In this document: positions 1 through 12,619 of the stretch, piece after piece | How positions within the stretch are numbered: the first letter of the stretch is position 1 | Layout: every line of letters begins with the position of its first letter | DNA from: Cavia porcellus | Taxonomy: Eukaryota; Chordata; Mammalia; Rodentia; Caviidae | NCBI RefSeq assembly: GCF_034190915.1 | Contig: NW_026947506.1 | Location: forward strand, 16,801,501 to 16,865,500 | Direction: 5' to 3' | Length of the DNA stretch: 64,000 bases | The notes under the pieces: model-generated | The model's input: the letters and a program-made list of their open reading frames with translations, nothing else | What the model was told of the DNA's origin: nothing | The model's database searches: none | Program-made: the position numbers and the translations under genes

Positions 1-20
1 CACTGAGCTACATCCCCAGA
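1..20 (-). repeat. ID-type SINE, edge fragment
   Basis: The first bases match the 5' end of a tRNA-Ala-derived ID SINE read in reverse (the 'ctgagctacatccccag' type). Only the last few bases fall inside the window. Better preserved ID copies on the same strand lie at 18,755 and 54,868. Confidence 0.5.
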
Positions 21-59
21 TATTCACACTGTTTTAAATCATTGTGTTTGATTCTTTGC

Positions 60-1540
60 TCTTGATTCAATACATAAATCTGGCTATTTGACACCAACAG
101 TATCCATATCAGGAACTCAACACTGGATGGCCTTGAAACTTCTTTTCCAGATCAAATAGTCCACCAATCATAGTCTTAATCATAGGCAAAATCTTTGTAC
201 ATCACTAATATGCAAAAAAACTTTTCACAAGCCATAACATGAGGACATTCATAACTCTCACTTTTCTCTGTCTTTCCCTTTTGAAATCCCTCAAACACTA
301 GTGTTGAAAACTTCACTTATTTTATATCTTAAGAATTACATTTCAGATACCTCATTACCACTTAGACTTAGAACAGTGTATGATTATCTATCTTATACCT
401 TAAATATATATGCAGTTATATCCTTTAGAGCACTTTCTTTTCCTTTCTTTGGACAATGACAATTACACATTTTGGGTTTTATTACTCCCACAGTTCTAAT
501 TACTTTTTTTTGAAGAGAGTAAAACCAAATGTGACATAACAGAACAGAGTCAATAACCGTATTACTGAGTTTTGTTGGATCATTGAACAAAATTGTTTGT
601 GTCTCACTGTTTGAAAGTCCACTTTACATGCTTTAATTTTGTAACTTGAACAGGTATTTCCAAGATAACAATAAATTATCTATTAACTTGTGATTTCCTA
701 CTGTTTATCCTTTCTGAATTTCTGTATAACTTGTACCCTTTTTCTGTTTTTTTTCTTTTTCTCCTTAGATACAATTTAAAAAAATAAATAAATAAAAATT
801 AAAAAATTAAATTAAATTAAACAAATATGAGTCGAGTTGGATTGAAAATACATACAGTGTTTTTGCTCTGGGCATATCAAATGTGGGGATATTGTTATTA
901 GATATAGGATATTTTGGAATATAGTGTACAATAAAATTATAAATAACATACATGTTATCTTAGAATATAATGTATGATAAAATCATCACACTCAAATAAA
1001 TGTAAACACATTTAAATAAATAAAAAACTTGGTAAGTTTCTAAGAAAAAAATGTGTATGAACCTTGACCAAATACAAAAAGATCTTCTCCTCTCCTTTTA
1101 AATAGGTATAGAAACTATGGAAAGGAAAACTTGTGTGTCCCTTTAAAACTAACAAGCAGCCTGGTGCCCACATTCTGTGTGCCAATTAACCTGATGAGTA
1201 AGATCTTCGGACATTCCCAATCAATGATAATGCTGCAAGTGTGGTACCCTTGGAAGCCCCCGAGCTTGTGACTTCATTCCACAGTTTATAACAGAAGTAT
1301 ACAAAGGATCATGGCAGTGAGCATTGAATAACTAGTGGTTTTAATGGCTTACTGGTGACCCACTGCAATTTGAATTAAACCTCACTTGTGTCTGGAACTC
1401 AGTGTCACATGGGTTAATTTCTGCAGAACTCCTTAGTATTCTGAAAGCTTCAGAGTGACTGCCCACATTGACACCCTCCTTGGAAAGGAATTCACAGTGG
1501 CCAAAACCAGGATCCTCACAAGAAAAGCTGAGGGAGCACT
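60..1540 (+). repeat. Duplicon copy E (partial unit, post-env segment)
   Basis: Bases about 160-390 and 1,040-1,400 align in order and in the same orientation with 5,820-6,010 and 6,020-6,400, the segment just downstream of the ERV env remnant in arm A. The matching blocks include a 'tttataacagaagta' motif and the run ending in a 'tctggaactcagtgt' type motif. The two blocks are separated by an L1 insertion at 391-805 and some unassigned AT-rich sequence. No gene is seen. This is a further, partial copy of the unit, in tandem with arm A. Confidence 0.7.
391..805. mobile_element. 5'-truncated L1 3' end with internal inversion
   Basis: Bases 391-560 match the L1 3'UTR in minus orientation (compare 31,265-31,420). 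Bases 561-790 match the following part of the same 3'UTR in plus orientation (compare 26,085-26,318) and end in an A-rich tail. The two halves meet tail to tail and lack only a few tens of bases at the junction. This is the pattern left by twin priming during L1 reverse transcription. Confidence 0.75.
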
Positions 1541-2200
1541 GGACCAAGACAAGAAGACAGGAAGAACTGATTACCTACCCTTCTGATCAAAGTGAGAGCT
1601 TCTAATTAGGTTTCATTTTCCTAGCTATGTAACTGTCCTTTGGCTTACTTGGGAATTTTTTTTTCTCTGATGCCAGTAGTTTGTTGAATATAGTAGGAGC
1701 ATAGTAGAGTAGACATGGTGGATTTTTTTTTCTATTTTTCAGTGAACTATTCTGAATTTTCTCCAGACTTTGAGGTGTGAGGGAGATTCCCCATGGGATG
1801 TGTGTCTTTTTATTCTTTCCCCATATCAAAGTATGTGCTTCTAATGAAGCACCAGGAAATGATGCTGTTTCCATCCATTCAAGCAAACTTTAGCTTTTAC
1901 CCTTTTCTTTCTAACAGGTCTGGTGGAGTAATAAGGAAGAGTTAGATTATTCACCTTGCCAGTCTACACATTTCCTGAGGGAAACTAACTGTAGTCATGA
2001 TCTTATCCACTGGCAGTAATCCAACCATACTGGGATGCATGATAAGCAGTTTTGATAAATTCACATGTTGTAGAGATTACAGGGTTAAGATGAAGATAAA
2101 GAAACCTGTGATATTTTGCAAATATTAATGGCTTGCCCTTGGGTTCAAGTGGTAACCAGGGAACACTTGACCTTCAGAGAGGCAACAGAGAGGTGTGGAA
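1541..2200. other. Unassigned sequence between copy E and ERV pol
   Basis: No coding region, SINE or LTR could be recognised. The reading frames here are short and AT-rich and have no domain I know. By position it may contain diverged ERV pol or the junction between two tandem duplicon units. Confidence 0.3.
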
Positions 2201-2670
2201 TAAAGTTATCAGGAATCCAGGGGTATCCAAATCAGTTTCCATATAAAAATTGCTAGATACGAGTGGTTTAAGTGCCTCTTCCCTTGTTAAAACTGTGTTT
2301 GGTGTCTTTCCAAAAAGGTGCTGCTGATTTAGGAGAGGCAACCTATTATGAATCCACCTGTATCATTCATATATAAGGTGTGCATCAAACTGAAAGGGAC
2401 CTTCAGCAAACTGTGCTGCTGTGACACTCTCTTCCTACGCATTCTCTAGTCCATGTCTTCAAACCTGGTGACAATGTCTTAGTTAAAGCCTGGAAAAAGG
2501 AGTTCCTCCAATCATGGGGGCAGAGCCCTCTTGAATTCATAGTAACTACATCCATTGCTTTAAAGCTTGCAGGTTGCATGGCATGGATTCATCTTTCTGG
2601 GGATGAGAAGTTGACACCTGAAGTGCAGATAGTTACTGACTCACCATTGTCACTTGGGACATTTCCCCAA
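2200..2670 (+). pseudogene. ERV pol remnant (integrase C-terminus), arm A
   Basis: Translated in broken frames, the stretch 2,450-2,640 shows the pattern typical of the C-terminal domain of gammaretroviral integrase: a PGD-V-LVK-W core followed, about 30 residues later, by an AWIH-type motif. Frameshifts and stops make it non-coding. The same segment lies inverted in arm B at about 62,290-62,750. An env remnant follows on the same strand, as expected for a provirus. The upstream limit is uncertain. Confidence 0.7.
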
Positions 2671-2817
2671 CTCAAACTCTTTATTCTCATGCTCTCTGAG
2701 ACTGCAGCACATGAAGAAGGGGATGGGTCCCATTGAAGCTTGAAAAGCCTATCAAAATGAGACAGCACCCCTAAAGACCTGCTGAGAAGATAAAGTACCT
2801 AAAGCCTTGCCCTACTC

Positions 2818-4185
2818 ACAGATGCTGATGGATCAACACATAGCTGAAAGTGGAGCGGACATCATATATAGGACTATTGGTAATGCCAACATATTTCTCT
2901 CTGATTGGATTCTTGGTGTTTTTCCTTCTGGTGGTCTGTTTGTTGTTTCCCTCTAGACGGTGTCCCTAGAGGAATGAGGATTGCTAGAGAAGGTTCCTTT
3001 TGTAATGTTCTACCTACTTGTTTTGATTGAACTAAAAAAAAAATTATTTCCCAGGGCTATCATGATTAAGAAACTGGAGATTGAAATTAAGATTTAAAAC
3101 CCAAGGTATACATTTACTGCTTCTCTCCCTGCTGGTAAACTTTGATGACCTCAGTTGAGAGATAAGAACAGTCACTCCTGAAGTACTTGGGTGGCATTCC
3201 TGTAACGACACCTTTGAACACCCATAAGCAAACTCTATTGAAATTAACTAGGCTACAAAAGCAGAACATCTCTTTTTGGCCAGTAATCTGTTACGTTTGT
3301 TACAGATTGCAACCCCAACTAGTGGCAGAGCAGAGGGTCTATGGATGGCTTTCTTGTGTGTAAGGTACAAAAAAAAATGCACTCACTCGTAACATTGGTC
3401 ATGTGACATGAACCTAGTAACCTATCAATTTTGTATGTTTTCTAAGGTGAAGAAGGGATATTGTAATAAAGAAAGAGAAGCATACTATCCCCATTGGGAT
3501 TGTAAGACAACAGGACCCTGGTTAGGGCTGTATGATGGATCACATTCAGCAACTAGAAAAAATGACTGAAATATTTTGACCCACTGGGTGGGCTCAGAAT
3601 AACAACTTCATTCAGAAATGTGAGAATGTTGCAGTAGTGGATACTCAGACAAGATTTCTATGCAGGTTTGAATCTTCCTCAAAGATGTTAATTTAGTTTG
3701 GGCCTTGGTGTCCATTTGAGGCATTCCTATTCACATGTAAAGAATAGGGGAACTGACAGACCAAGGGGTTCTTAACCACATATCAAGTAATGAAGTAATG
3801 CCCCAAAAGCTTCTGCCTCTTTTCTATTACTCTTCCATGAGTTACATGGTCCTGAGGGCCTAAAGCAAAAAGTTTTACCAAAGAAAAGTCATGTTTCATC
3901 CCTGGTACATATTCAGGTTGGTCTAGACAAAGGAAATAACAAGTCTAGGATTTACCAGATGCTTCAGTGAGCTAAGCACCTTATAAAAAAGTCAGAACAC
4001 ACCAGAAAAAGGAGCTGTTGAATGCATACAGGAGCAAATCCATTCCTTTGTGAAGCTACAGATTCCTCAGCCATAGTTATAACCAGGTAAATACTCTGCA
4101 CCCCACAAGAAATAAGGCCCAACCTTTACCCATAATACAGATTGTTTATGGACAGGGATTCTGTGCGGTAGAAGGTAATGAAAGG
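2818..4185 (+). pseudogene. ERV env surface-subunit remnant, arm A
   Basis: Downstream of pol, a hydrophobic leader-like segment (about 2,895-2,960) is followed by degenerate surface-subunit sequence. Around 3,480-3,530 a WDCKTTG-type motif resembles the receptor-binding region of gammaretroviral envelopes. Many stops and frameshifts are present. Arm B carries the matching sequence inverted: 2,880-3,060 pairs with 60,960-61,140, and 4,128-4,180 pairs with about 59,850-59,900. The reading frame is dead. Confidence 0.6.
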
Positions 4186-5033
4186 ATTATGGCCCAGATG
4201 GAACACTAGCCAGTAAAGCCTCAGACGGAACCAAGGAGCTCCATCTTCCCCACCCCTAGGAATTTACCTGTGGCTCTATCTCCCTCACCCCTAGGAATTT
4301 ACCTGTGGCTCTATCTCCCTCACGTGTAGGAATTTGCTTCTGGTATGAAATGAATACCAATGAAATACCTATACATCCCTAATGCCCTCAGGCTCCACCC
4401 CAAACCTAAGCTACATGTATGCCCACACTCCAAATGTCCCATGGAGAGATCTCCGACACTGGGAAGATGCCAGACCCTAGGGGGTTGGGGATCTCTCCCC
4501 ACATTCTTAAAATAAAGGTCATTTATATTTCATACTTCTCATCTTTTGAGCCATGCCACAAATCTATCAGGTAACAATCGGGATTATATGTGTGGCGATC
4601 CACTTCCCAAGGTATGAAGGAGCCAGAGAAAATAATTTGGAAAAAACAAATATTTATTAAAGCACAGGCCTGGCAATGCAGCCTCCAGTAGCCAATATGG
4701 AATACTGCATGCCTAACAGCTAAAGGGCAGGTTTTTTAATCCTGTAAAACTGCAAACAGTTGTTGGTCTCATAATGTAGGGCGTGTTGGGTTTGATGCCG
4801 CACTACAGAACAGGAACATGGCGGTTACATTTTTTTGGGAAGAGCAAGGTTCAGGTAAGGGTTGGGCTAACAAGCAAGTTTCGATTAGGGAAACATCCTC
4901 TGGGGAAGGCACATCCTGCAAACAAATAAGTTATCCTGAAAACAAGCAAGTTACCTTGTAAACAAGCAAATGTAGATTAGGAACACATCCTGTTCTGCTC
5001 TTAGAGTTACCTCTGATCTTTCTCTTGCCTCCA
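4185..5033. mobile_element. LTR-derived insertion in arm A env
   Basis: This block of about 850 bp is absent from the matching place in arm B, where env runs on without it. It has a plus-strand AATAAA near 4,511 after an LTR-like region from about 4,190. A second, minus-strand AATAAA lies near 4,650 in the following half. I read it as one or two LTR insertions, possibly in opposite orientation. No clean target-site duplication was found and the exact family is unknown. Confidence 0.5.
4251..4335 (+). repeat. 35-bp tandem repeat, about 2.4 copies
   Basis: Two perfect 35-bp units (4,251-4,285 and 4,286-4,320) are followed by a diverged partial third. They begin with cacccctaggaatttacc. They lie in the U3-like part of the LTR-derived insertion, where short duplicated enhancer blocks are common. 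Confidence 0.9.
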
Positions 5034-5039
5034 ATATGA

Positions 5040-5740
5040 AACCAGTCTAGGTCACAAGATTCCACCTTCCAGGAGCCTCAGTCATTCTGGTTTTTTGTAC
5101 AACTGGATTGCTGAAATGCCTAGACCATAGACAAAAATTTACTCAGCACCATGCCTTCTGATGATGCTCATTCCCAGAATGACTGCTGTATGTGGAGGAA
5201 CCCAGGACTGATCACAGTTGGAGGACCACCTGACAGGACAAACCCAGACTGTTATCTTGCCAATGCTGGCCAGTGAAAGCATAGTTGGAACACTTGGAAT
5301 GAGTGCAGGATCACTGGACCATTCTGAAGCAGCACTCAAGAAGCCTCACCAAATAACCCACTCCATAGAACAAAATTTGACAAGGATACCAACAGTAATT
5401 AAAAAGCCTAATAACCAGCTGAACTCCCTTTCAGAAGTAGTTTTACATGACAGAAGAGGACTTAGTCTACTTTTCATGGAACAAGGAGGACAATGTGCTG
5501 CATTAGGAAAAGACTGTTGCTTCTATGCAAACAGCACAATGGCAATCATAGAAAAACTAGAAAAATTAGAAAGAGAAGCAAAGGAATGGAAAAAATTGTA
5601 TTATGACACTAAAGGAAGGTATGAAAAATTGTTAAATCATAATCCAGGACTAGACTCAATCCCCGTAGAAATCACAGGGCCAATACTTAACATAATTGTC
5701 GTCCTAAGTTTTGGGTCAAGCCTAATTAAATGAATGAGAG
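5040..5740 (+). pseudogene. ERV env transmembrane subunit remnant, arm A (171-codon frame)
   Basis: A 171-codon frame (5,218-5,733) covers most of a gammaretrovirus-type transmembrane subunit. It shows a fusion-peptide-like stretch (residues about 15-33), a heptad region, the immunosuppressive-type segment ending in an intact CX6CC motif (Cys93, Cys100, Cys101), a charged second helix (about 110-140) and the start of a membrane anchor (about 154-170). It stops there without a full cytoplasmic tail. Just upstream (5,040-5,217) is the C-terminal part of the surface subunit, with a CTTG motif, in broken frame. No intact signal peptide or surface subunit is joined to it, so it cannot make a complete envelope. 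The inverted counterpart in arm B is at 59,298-59,810. Confidence 0.8.
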
Positions 5741-8053
5741 ATTTAACATTTTAAGAGCAGAGTAAATCAGATACAAATTGTGGTATTGACTGACTATACC
5801 CAGCCATATGAATTAGGAACCATTGTCTTGTGAACTACTACGTATATCCTAGGAAAGGGAATATGTCTTCAGTGAAAATATTAGGACTTTCATAACCCCA
5901 ACTATTGTACTGTTTTCTGTGCCTTTTTCTGTTGAAATCTCCAAAGAGTAGTCTTGAAAACTTGTCTTATTTTATGCCCTATATATTATCTTTTTGATAC
6001 CTAGCTAACAGTCAGACATCAAAAAGTGAGTGAACTTTTGCCAAATCCCCAAAACCTCTCTCCTCTCCTTTGTTTTCATAAAAATTATGCAAAACTATTA
6101 AAAAATGGATTCATCTCAAGGAATAACACTTCAGGTTCTCACATCTGCATCTCAATTAAGCAGATTCATAAGAAGGTCTTCTAACATTCCAACGGAATGA
6201 TAGTGCTGCAAACTGTGAACTGATACAGTGATTTATAACAGAAGTAGAAAAAGAAATCTCCCTTATCAGCATTCTTAATGGCCCATGGGCTGACCATGGT
6301 TGAATTAAATATCATCTGTTTCTGGAACTGAGTGTGCAGTTTGCTGCTTTCTTGAAAATTCCATAAAGATAAAAAACATCATGTGGAGTCCAAAGCCCAG
6401 AGCAGTCCTTCTTCCCAGAAGAAACTTCCAGAGCCTGCTTCACTGATAGGGTTTCTATCAGCCATGTAGTCTTTTGTGGTCTCTGGACAATCTGCCATAC
6501 AGAACAGTCTAAGGCATTCCAGCTCCACCATTTCCAAAGGCTTTTGAACCACATAGTCAGATATAGTCAGATTATCACCCCCAATCCTCTGCTACCAATT
6601 GTTGTCTGGGTTACTTTTATCTCATTGTTGATAGAAAATACAAAACACAAAAATTTAAGAAGGAAAAGTTTATTTACCTCACAGTTTGTGGACGTTTTAG
6701 TGTGTAATCTGCTGACTCCAAAGCAGACTAGTGCATAGACAAAGGCAACTACATTTCATGGCAACAGAAAATAGCAAAAACAACAAGAGCAAAATGAGGG
6801 GAGAACAGAGACAAAATCATTTTAGTTCCTTATTTCCCATGTATTTCACACCCACATGGGCATAGCACTCATGCATAATCCCAGCATTTGACCATGAGTC
6901 ATTCACAAACTCTTGAAGACTGCATGAGATTTTGGTGTGAAGTCTCAAAGCAAAATATGTTATTTTATGAATGTCTTAGTATGTTTTATATTCAATTGCA
7001 ATTCTTTTTCAGTGAAAGCTTTCCATTGGAGTGGTATTTGCCAACATAGAAGACTCAGAGGCACTTCACTTTGATAACAAGTACAACTTTACATGATCAC
7101 GAAAAATCAATGGAAGACATACTCTATTTCTATTATTCTCTTTGCTCATTTCCCCCTACATATCCTTGTACATATTACATAGTAATATCATATTGTTATG
7201 GTATTGAAGTACATATTTTTAAATAATAATGTACACTATACTTAAAATTGTAGTGTCTGACCTGCAAAGATTGAAAAATGTGTCAGAAAAATAAGAGAAG
7301 TTTTGGTGATGATATCTCTGTCAATTTACTGTGCTGTGTTCCTTGTATGCCCTGTGAGTAACTTCTTGAACCCTGTTTCTTTCACATGGTTGTTTCTGCC
7401 CATGATTGGTGAATTTGATGTGCATGATGGTCCAAATAGAGAGTTTTCTGGCCTATCAACTACCACCAATCTGAGAGACTTGAGGAGGGCTGTATGAGTC
7501 AGAAAGAACAGCATGCTGCTGTGTTGAGCTGGCCAGCACACACTGTGTTTGTTTCCTGTGCACTGTGGATATACAATACAAGACAGAAAGTCCAATGTGG
7601 CCCCCTTGAGGGGCAGGCATTTTCCAGAGGATCACATGTGGGTGAATGCCAGTTGCACAGAGGTGACTTGAAAAAATAATTTGAAGGCTCCACAAGAAAT
7701 AGGTGGGCTAGCCAGAAAGAAGGAATTCTACTGGAAAAGCTGATGCAAAGTCCAGAGCAAGGGGCAAGGATTAGGGACAGGTACAAACACTGAATATTCA
7801 CAGACGGCCTATAAAATCAAGTTGTGAATTAAGAAACCACTATGTGCTGCTTGACCACACACCTTACCCCTCCCACATTTCCAGCTCACTCCTTAGACCT
7901 CACTTTCGCACCAGAAAAATCCTGACTCCGTGGGTATGATAGAACAGTCCTACTATCCCGGCATTCAGGAGACTGAGGCATGAAGATCACTGATGTTTTA
8001 TACATGGTGTGTACTACATAAGAACCAGAATCAAAACAAAAAAAGAAAATAAT

Positions 8054-8108
8054 GAAAGGAAGGAAGGAAGAAAGGAAGAAAAGAAGAAAGCAAGAGAGAA
8101 AGAAAGAA

Positions 8109-8163
<55 letters not shown>

Positions 8164-8322
8164 GAAAGAAAGAAAGAAAGAAGAAATGAAGGAAAGAAGG
8201 AAGGAAGGAAGGAAGGAAGGAAGGAAGGAAGGAAGGAAGGAACAAAGGAAGGAAGGGATGAAGGAACGAAGGAAGGAACAACGGAAGGAAGGGAGGAAGG
8301 AAGGAAGGAAGGAAGGAAGAAA
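8054..8322 (+). repeat. (GAAA)n/(GGAA)n purine microsatellite
   Basis: About 270 bases are almost pure purine on the plus strand, first GAAA-rich and then GGAA-rich. Long lysine/glutamate-rich and serine/phenylalanine-rich open frames on the two strands are artefacts of the repeat. The matching position in arm B (56,520-56,655) and copy C (20,786-20,907) also holds a TTTC/TTCC tract, so the seed predates the duplication. Confidence 0.95.
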
Positions 8323-10865
8323 CCATAGACGTCCACTTGAGCAACAGATGTTAGTTGCTTTCCTCCAAAGCTGTTCTCTCTGCTTTTAGATATTCACTCA
8401 GGTGTGTGATCTCCATTTCTACCAGACCCAGAAGTGGAATATATTCTTGGTGTCCACTTCTGCTTTCCTACTTCACAGCAAAGTATTTAGTCATTATTGC
8501 CATTATTATTCCATCAATCTCAGCCACCATGATAGTTCTACTCAGACATATTAGTGCCAACACATCGAGGCATGGGAAAGTGCTAACTTCTTCACAATTT
8601 GCCATAATCCATTTTTATCCTTAATTTTTGCTTTCTGATTTGAAAGTTTAATTTTATGCAACCCAAATATGAAAATTTCTTAATTTCTTAATACGTACTT
8701 AGAAAACTGGATGCTGTTTACTGATGTTTTTCTTCTGAGAGTTTGGAGCAAATTGCCACCCAGTAATGTGTACTTAGTTAACAAATAGAATAATAGTGTA
8801 AGTGGTACAAACTGCTTATCAAATGCAGACTCTATCCTCCTGTTTTGCTTTTCTAGATTTTAGCTGAGCACATGCTGCCCAGATAGATCATATTACCTAG
8901 CCTTCTTGGCAGCAGAGTGTGAGCATGGGATTAAGTTCTATTTCAAAATACACAAATGAAAGTGATTCATACAATTTCCATGTTCTTCTCTTACAGGACA
9001 AAGAGAGTTTCCCCATATACTCACTTTTACTCTTGTTTCCAAATATAAGAAGGCATATCAAGGACATTTATTTTTTCTCTATGCTGTATCAGGGATCCAT
9101 CAATTTTAAGTGTCCTGTTATTTTAGTGTGATTTGAGCTAATAAACAAAAATTTCTTTACTAGTTTAGTTTATAAAGGGATTTTCTTAGCTCATTTTTCT
9201 TGAGAGTCAAGGGAATGGTGCAGGCAACTGTTTGTCTCTGGTGAACCTCTCATAACCACAATAATTATTGCAACTGAATTATTCATTACTGGGTTAGGCT
9301 CAAATGAGATGACTCATTCTAGTGGATACTAATCCATTCTCATGAAATGTGACCCACTCCTGTGAGTTGCTGCTGTGGTATACACAATGTTCCTAGGATG
9401 GAGATGGTGAGAGTATGGAAAAACAGACAAGAGTCAGAGTACAGACATCTCAGGCCACGTAGAGCCCTCTTTCCTGTCAGGAAGCGTAGTGAAGCAGGAG
9501 GCGATGGACAAGGAGCCAGAGAAAGCTGCAAGAGCTCTCTAAGATACGCAGCACATTGCTTTATATACTTTGAAGATTGAATATCATGTGAAATTTCTCC
9601 ATCTAATAGCTTATCAACACGACTTGTATCAGGTACCCAGTGATCTTGAGATTAGAGCAGCTTATCTGTAGGACTTGGCTCAGGCATTCAGTGCTCTTCA
9701 GACTAGGCTTGCTCTGATCCTGCATGTTATCAATCTTCAGCTTCAGCTACTGCCCAAAGTGAGTCAGACTTTCTGAATTCCTGATGGCAGTGCTCCCATA
9801 TCCTAATTAACTTCCAGTAGGTTCTAGCTCCTTCATCACTGCTACACTATGTAGCCCGTTTCTAGAAAATAAACACTGAGTTCAAATCATGGCAATCCAT
9901 GATAAGCTCAGGTAGCTGTTCAAACTGCTGAGACACTGGTCAGCATTTCCTTTGTTGAGACCAAAATATTTGAAACACATAATCTAAACCGGGAGAGGTG
10001 GAATTTGGCTTATATCCTCTCAGCCTGGAACTTGTCAAGGCAGAAACATCATGGTAGAAGGGCATAGTAGAGCAAAATGGCTCACTTCATGGATGCAAGG
10101 AAACAGAGCAAAGAATAACACCAGCAAGAGATAGTTGTACACCCCAGGTACATACAAAGTAACCCCATTCAATAGGGATCCAGCTGCTAACAGCACATTG
10201 AACTTTAAACATCCATGGTTGAATCCACTGAGGAGTAAAGTCCCCATTTCAGGTGACTCTTAATCTCATCAAGTTGATGATTTGCATTAACTGGCACAGG
10301 AGTCATGTGGCCAGCAACTCCAAAGGTGCTTGAAGTGTTAGCGACAGATAAAAATGCTGTATGGAGATTTTTGGTTTCAGAACTTCAATTCAGATGTGAC
10401 CAGCTAGTCACAGCAGCCTACTAGACTGAGGTGGAGTTACCACAATACAAAATTAAGCCTAGGAAACTCAGCAACTTGGTGGAAGTCTGTTTTAAAATAA
10501 ACAAATGAATAAAGAATTGAGGATGTAAATTAGTATGAAAGCTCAGATTCGATTCCCAACACCACCACTCCCCCCAAAAACAGCAGTTAAGCCTGGTAGT
10601 CTTAAAGTCCATATGAACTGCTAAATTTTATGAATCCACAGATTGTTATTGCTGCTATTTTCAAAACTAAGCTCTGAGCTTTGCAAGCTGATACACTACT
10701 TTTAGGATATATTTTTATTAAAATATACTTTTTCTCTCCATATGTGAAACTTTGGGGTGCCTTCAATGTGTAATGCGATAGCTCTATTTCACACTCTTGT
10801 TTATCTTCATAATCACATTGCATTACATTGAATTGTATGATCTACAGACTTTGTCTTATTAAAGT

Positions 10866-10935
10866 GAGATGAAGTGTGCGTGTGTATGTCTGTGTGTTTG
10901 CATGTGTAAGTGTGTGCCTATGTGTACATGTATGT
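10866..10935 (+). repeat. Degenerate (GT)n tract
   Basis: This is a broken GT/TATG-rich tract. It is the arm A counterpart of the perfect CA runs at 53,818-53,860 (arm B) and 20,474-20,516 (copy C). Confidence 0.75.
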
Positions 10936-12619
10936 AAATGGACCCTATGTTTTCACATATATGCAACAATGTAAGCTATCACTGATATCCTTCCCCCACT
11001 CAGTTCCTGAGATGAGTATTTCTGGACTAGAAGAAATTTACAACAGGAGAATCTGGATTCAATTTAGAGTGAAATCTTTTGTTGTTTTCATAGAGTTTCT
11101 TCTTTATTTAGGACTTTTACTTGTGATTCCTTGGCCTTTATTGTCCTTGAACTGCTCAAGTATGATTGTACTTCTCTAGAAGTTTCTCCTTAATGAGGAT
11201 TTTGTCTTGTAAGTGGCCACCGCAACTCAGTGTTCATAGGTTTCAGACTTCTCCATTCCTTCTTATCTTACTTGAGATTTTGAATCCGCAAAGCTTCCTG
11301 CACTGTTGCCTGTCATTCTCACATTGGTCTTGGAAAAATTTCTGAGTTTTCATGATGATACAAAAGGTTTTTTGCAGTCTAGTGTATCAGAAGAGGGAAG
11401 TGTATCAGAAGAGGAAGCGTATCAGAAGAGGTGTTTTGCAGTCAAGTGTATCAGAGAGGGAAGGGTTGCATCTCTTTAAGAAAACCTGCTTTAGTCTCTG
11501 CACAGCTCCAAGATTTGAATGGGTTCTTTGTGTCTCCAGCACTACCAATAGCATTTCTGACTCTCTGGTATATGACTCTGTTGGCAGCAAATATAAGCCA
11601 ATCTTCTAAATTCATGCAAATTTGTTTACTTCACACTAAATCTGTTTATCTGGTGAGCATTGCCTGGAACAGCTAGGGATATTTCAGGTAGTATACATTG
11701 GGCTCTAAGAAATAAATTATAGTTTAAAATTATATTAGGAAATCTAAATAACGATCAATGAACCCTTGAAGGAGCCACACTGTGTTACTTTATTTCATCT
11801 TCATGACATTTCCATTAGAAAACAATAAGGATACCTAGTAGACACCAGGGGTATTCATACAGTGAGTGAGCTCCTCCAAGATTGGTGTGATGTTATTAAG
11901 GACAGTTTTCTGTCACTTACTTGTCCTAAACAACATTTCTCTCTTGGCATGGCAAATTAGTCTTCCATTAGGTAAAATCTTTCTTCAGCTGTTGATCTTT
12001 CCAGGTGGTGACAGACCTTGTCATCCAAGCAGAGAGCTCATTTTAGGGGTTCCTCTAGAAGCCTGATTTTCACAGTCTTTAGGAGAATCAAACAGAAAAC
12101 AATACCCTAAGTCAGTGCCCTTTTTGCTTTCAGGTGCCCTATCTGTTCTCAATTGCCACTGTATCAGCTCAAGTGGATGGACTGGAGAAGTTATCCAGCT
12201 TTGCCCAGCTACACTCATGTAGGAGAGGAGGATGGTGGTTTAATAACACAGGAGTATACTGAAGAAAATGGTCCCAGTCCCAGGATGCAAGTAGGATCGC
12301 AAGAGGGTGGCATACACATCTGCTGGCCAAATCACAGCCTCCTTTGGTCAGAGCAGAGACAAAGAAGAGATGTAGTCACAATTTCATTCACATACTCAGC
12401 TAGGTTTTAACCCCTCACATTCCAAACACTGTGTGATGTAGAATATAGTGTCATCGCCTGAAAATGGAGATCAAGAAATAAGTTTATTTAGGGCCGTGTC
12501 ACAACGACCTCCATAAATTTTCAGAGGGCACCATTTCTTTGAAATACAATCTGTTAACCAGACTCACAGCCTTGGACTGCTTCAGAATGTTAATAGCAAT
12601 GGAAGGTGTTGTTAGAGAA

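Noticed and set aside
4251..4335. Short direct repeats considered as a CRISPR-like array
   Set aside because: The units are head to tail without spacers and lie in an LTR of a vertebrate genome.
7303..7801. Cluster of overlapping 60-100-codon frames on both strands
   Set aside because: They are not preserved at the matching place in arm B (57,190-57,600), which argues against coding function.
8009..8389. Long Lys/Glu-rich and Ser/Phe/Leu-rich open frames on both strands
   Set aside because: They are translations of the GAAA/GGAA microsatellite. The same holds at 20,767-21,055, 56,492-56,728 and 63,229-63,481.
11352..12410. Overlapping frames that show protein-level resemblance to frames at 51,858-52,867
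   Set aside because: The resemblance comes from DNA-level duplication of arms A and B. Frames differ in start, length and stops, so no shared gene is indicated.
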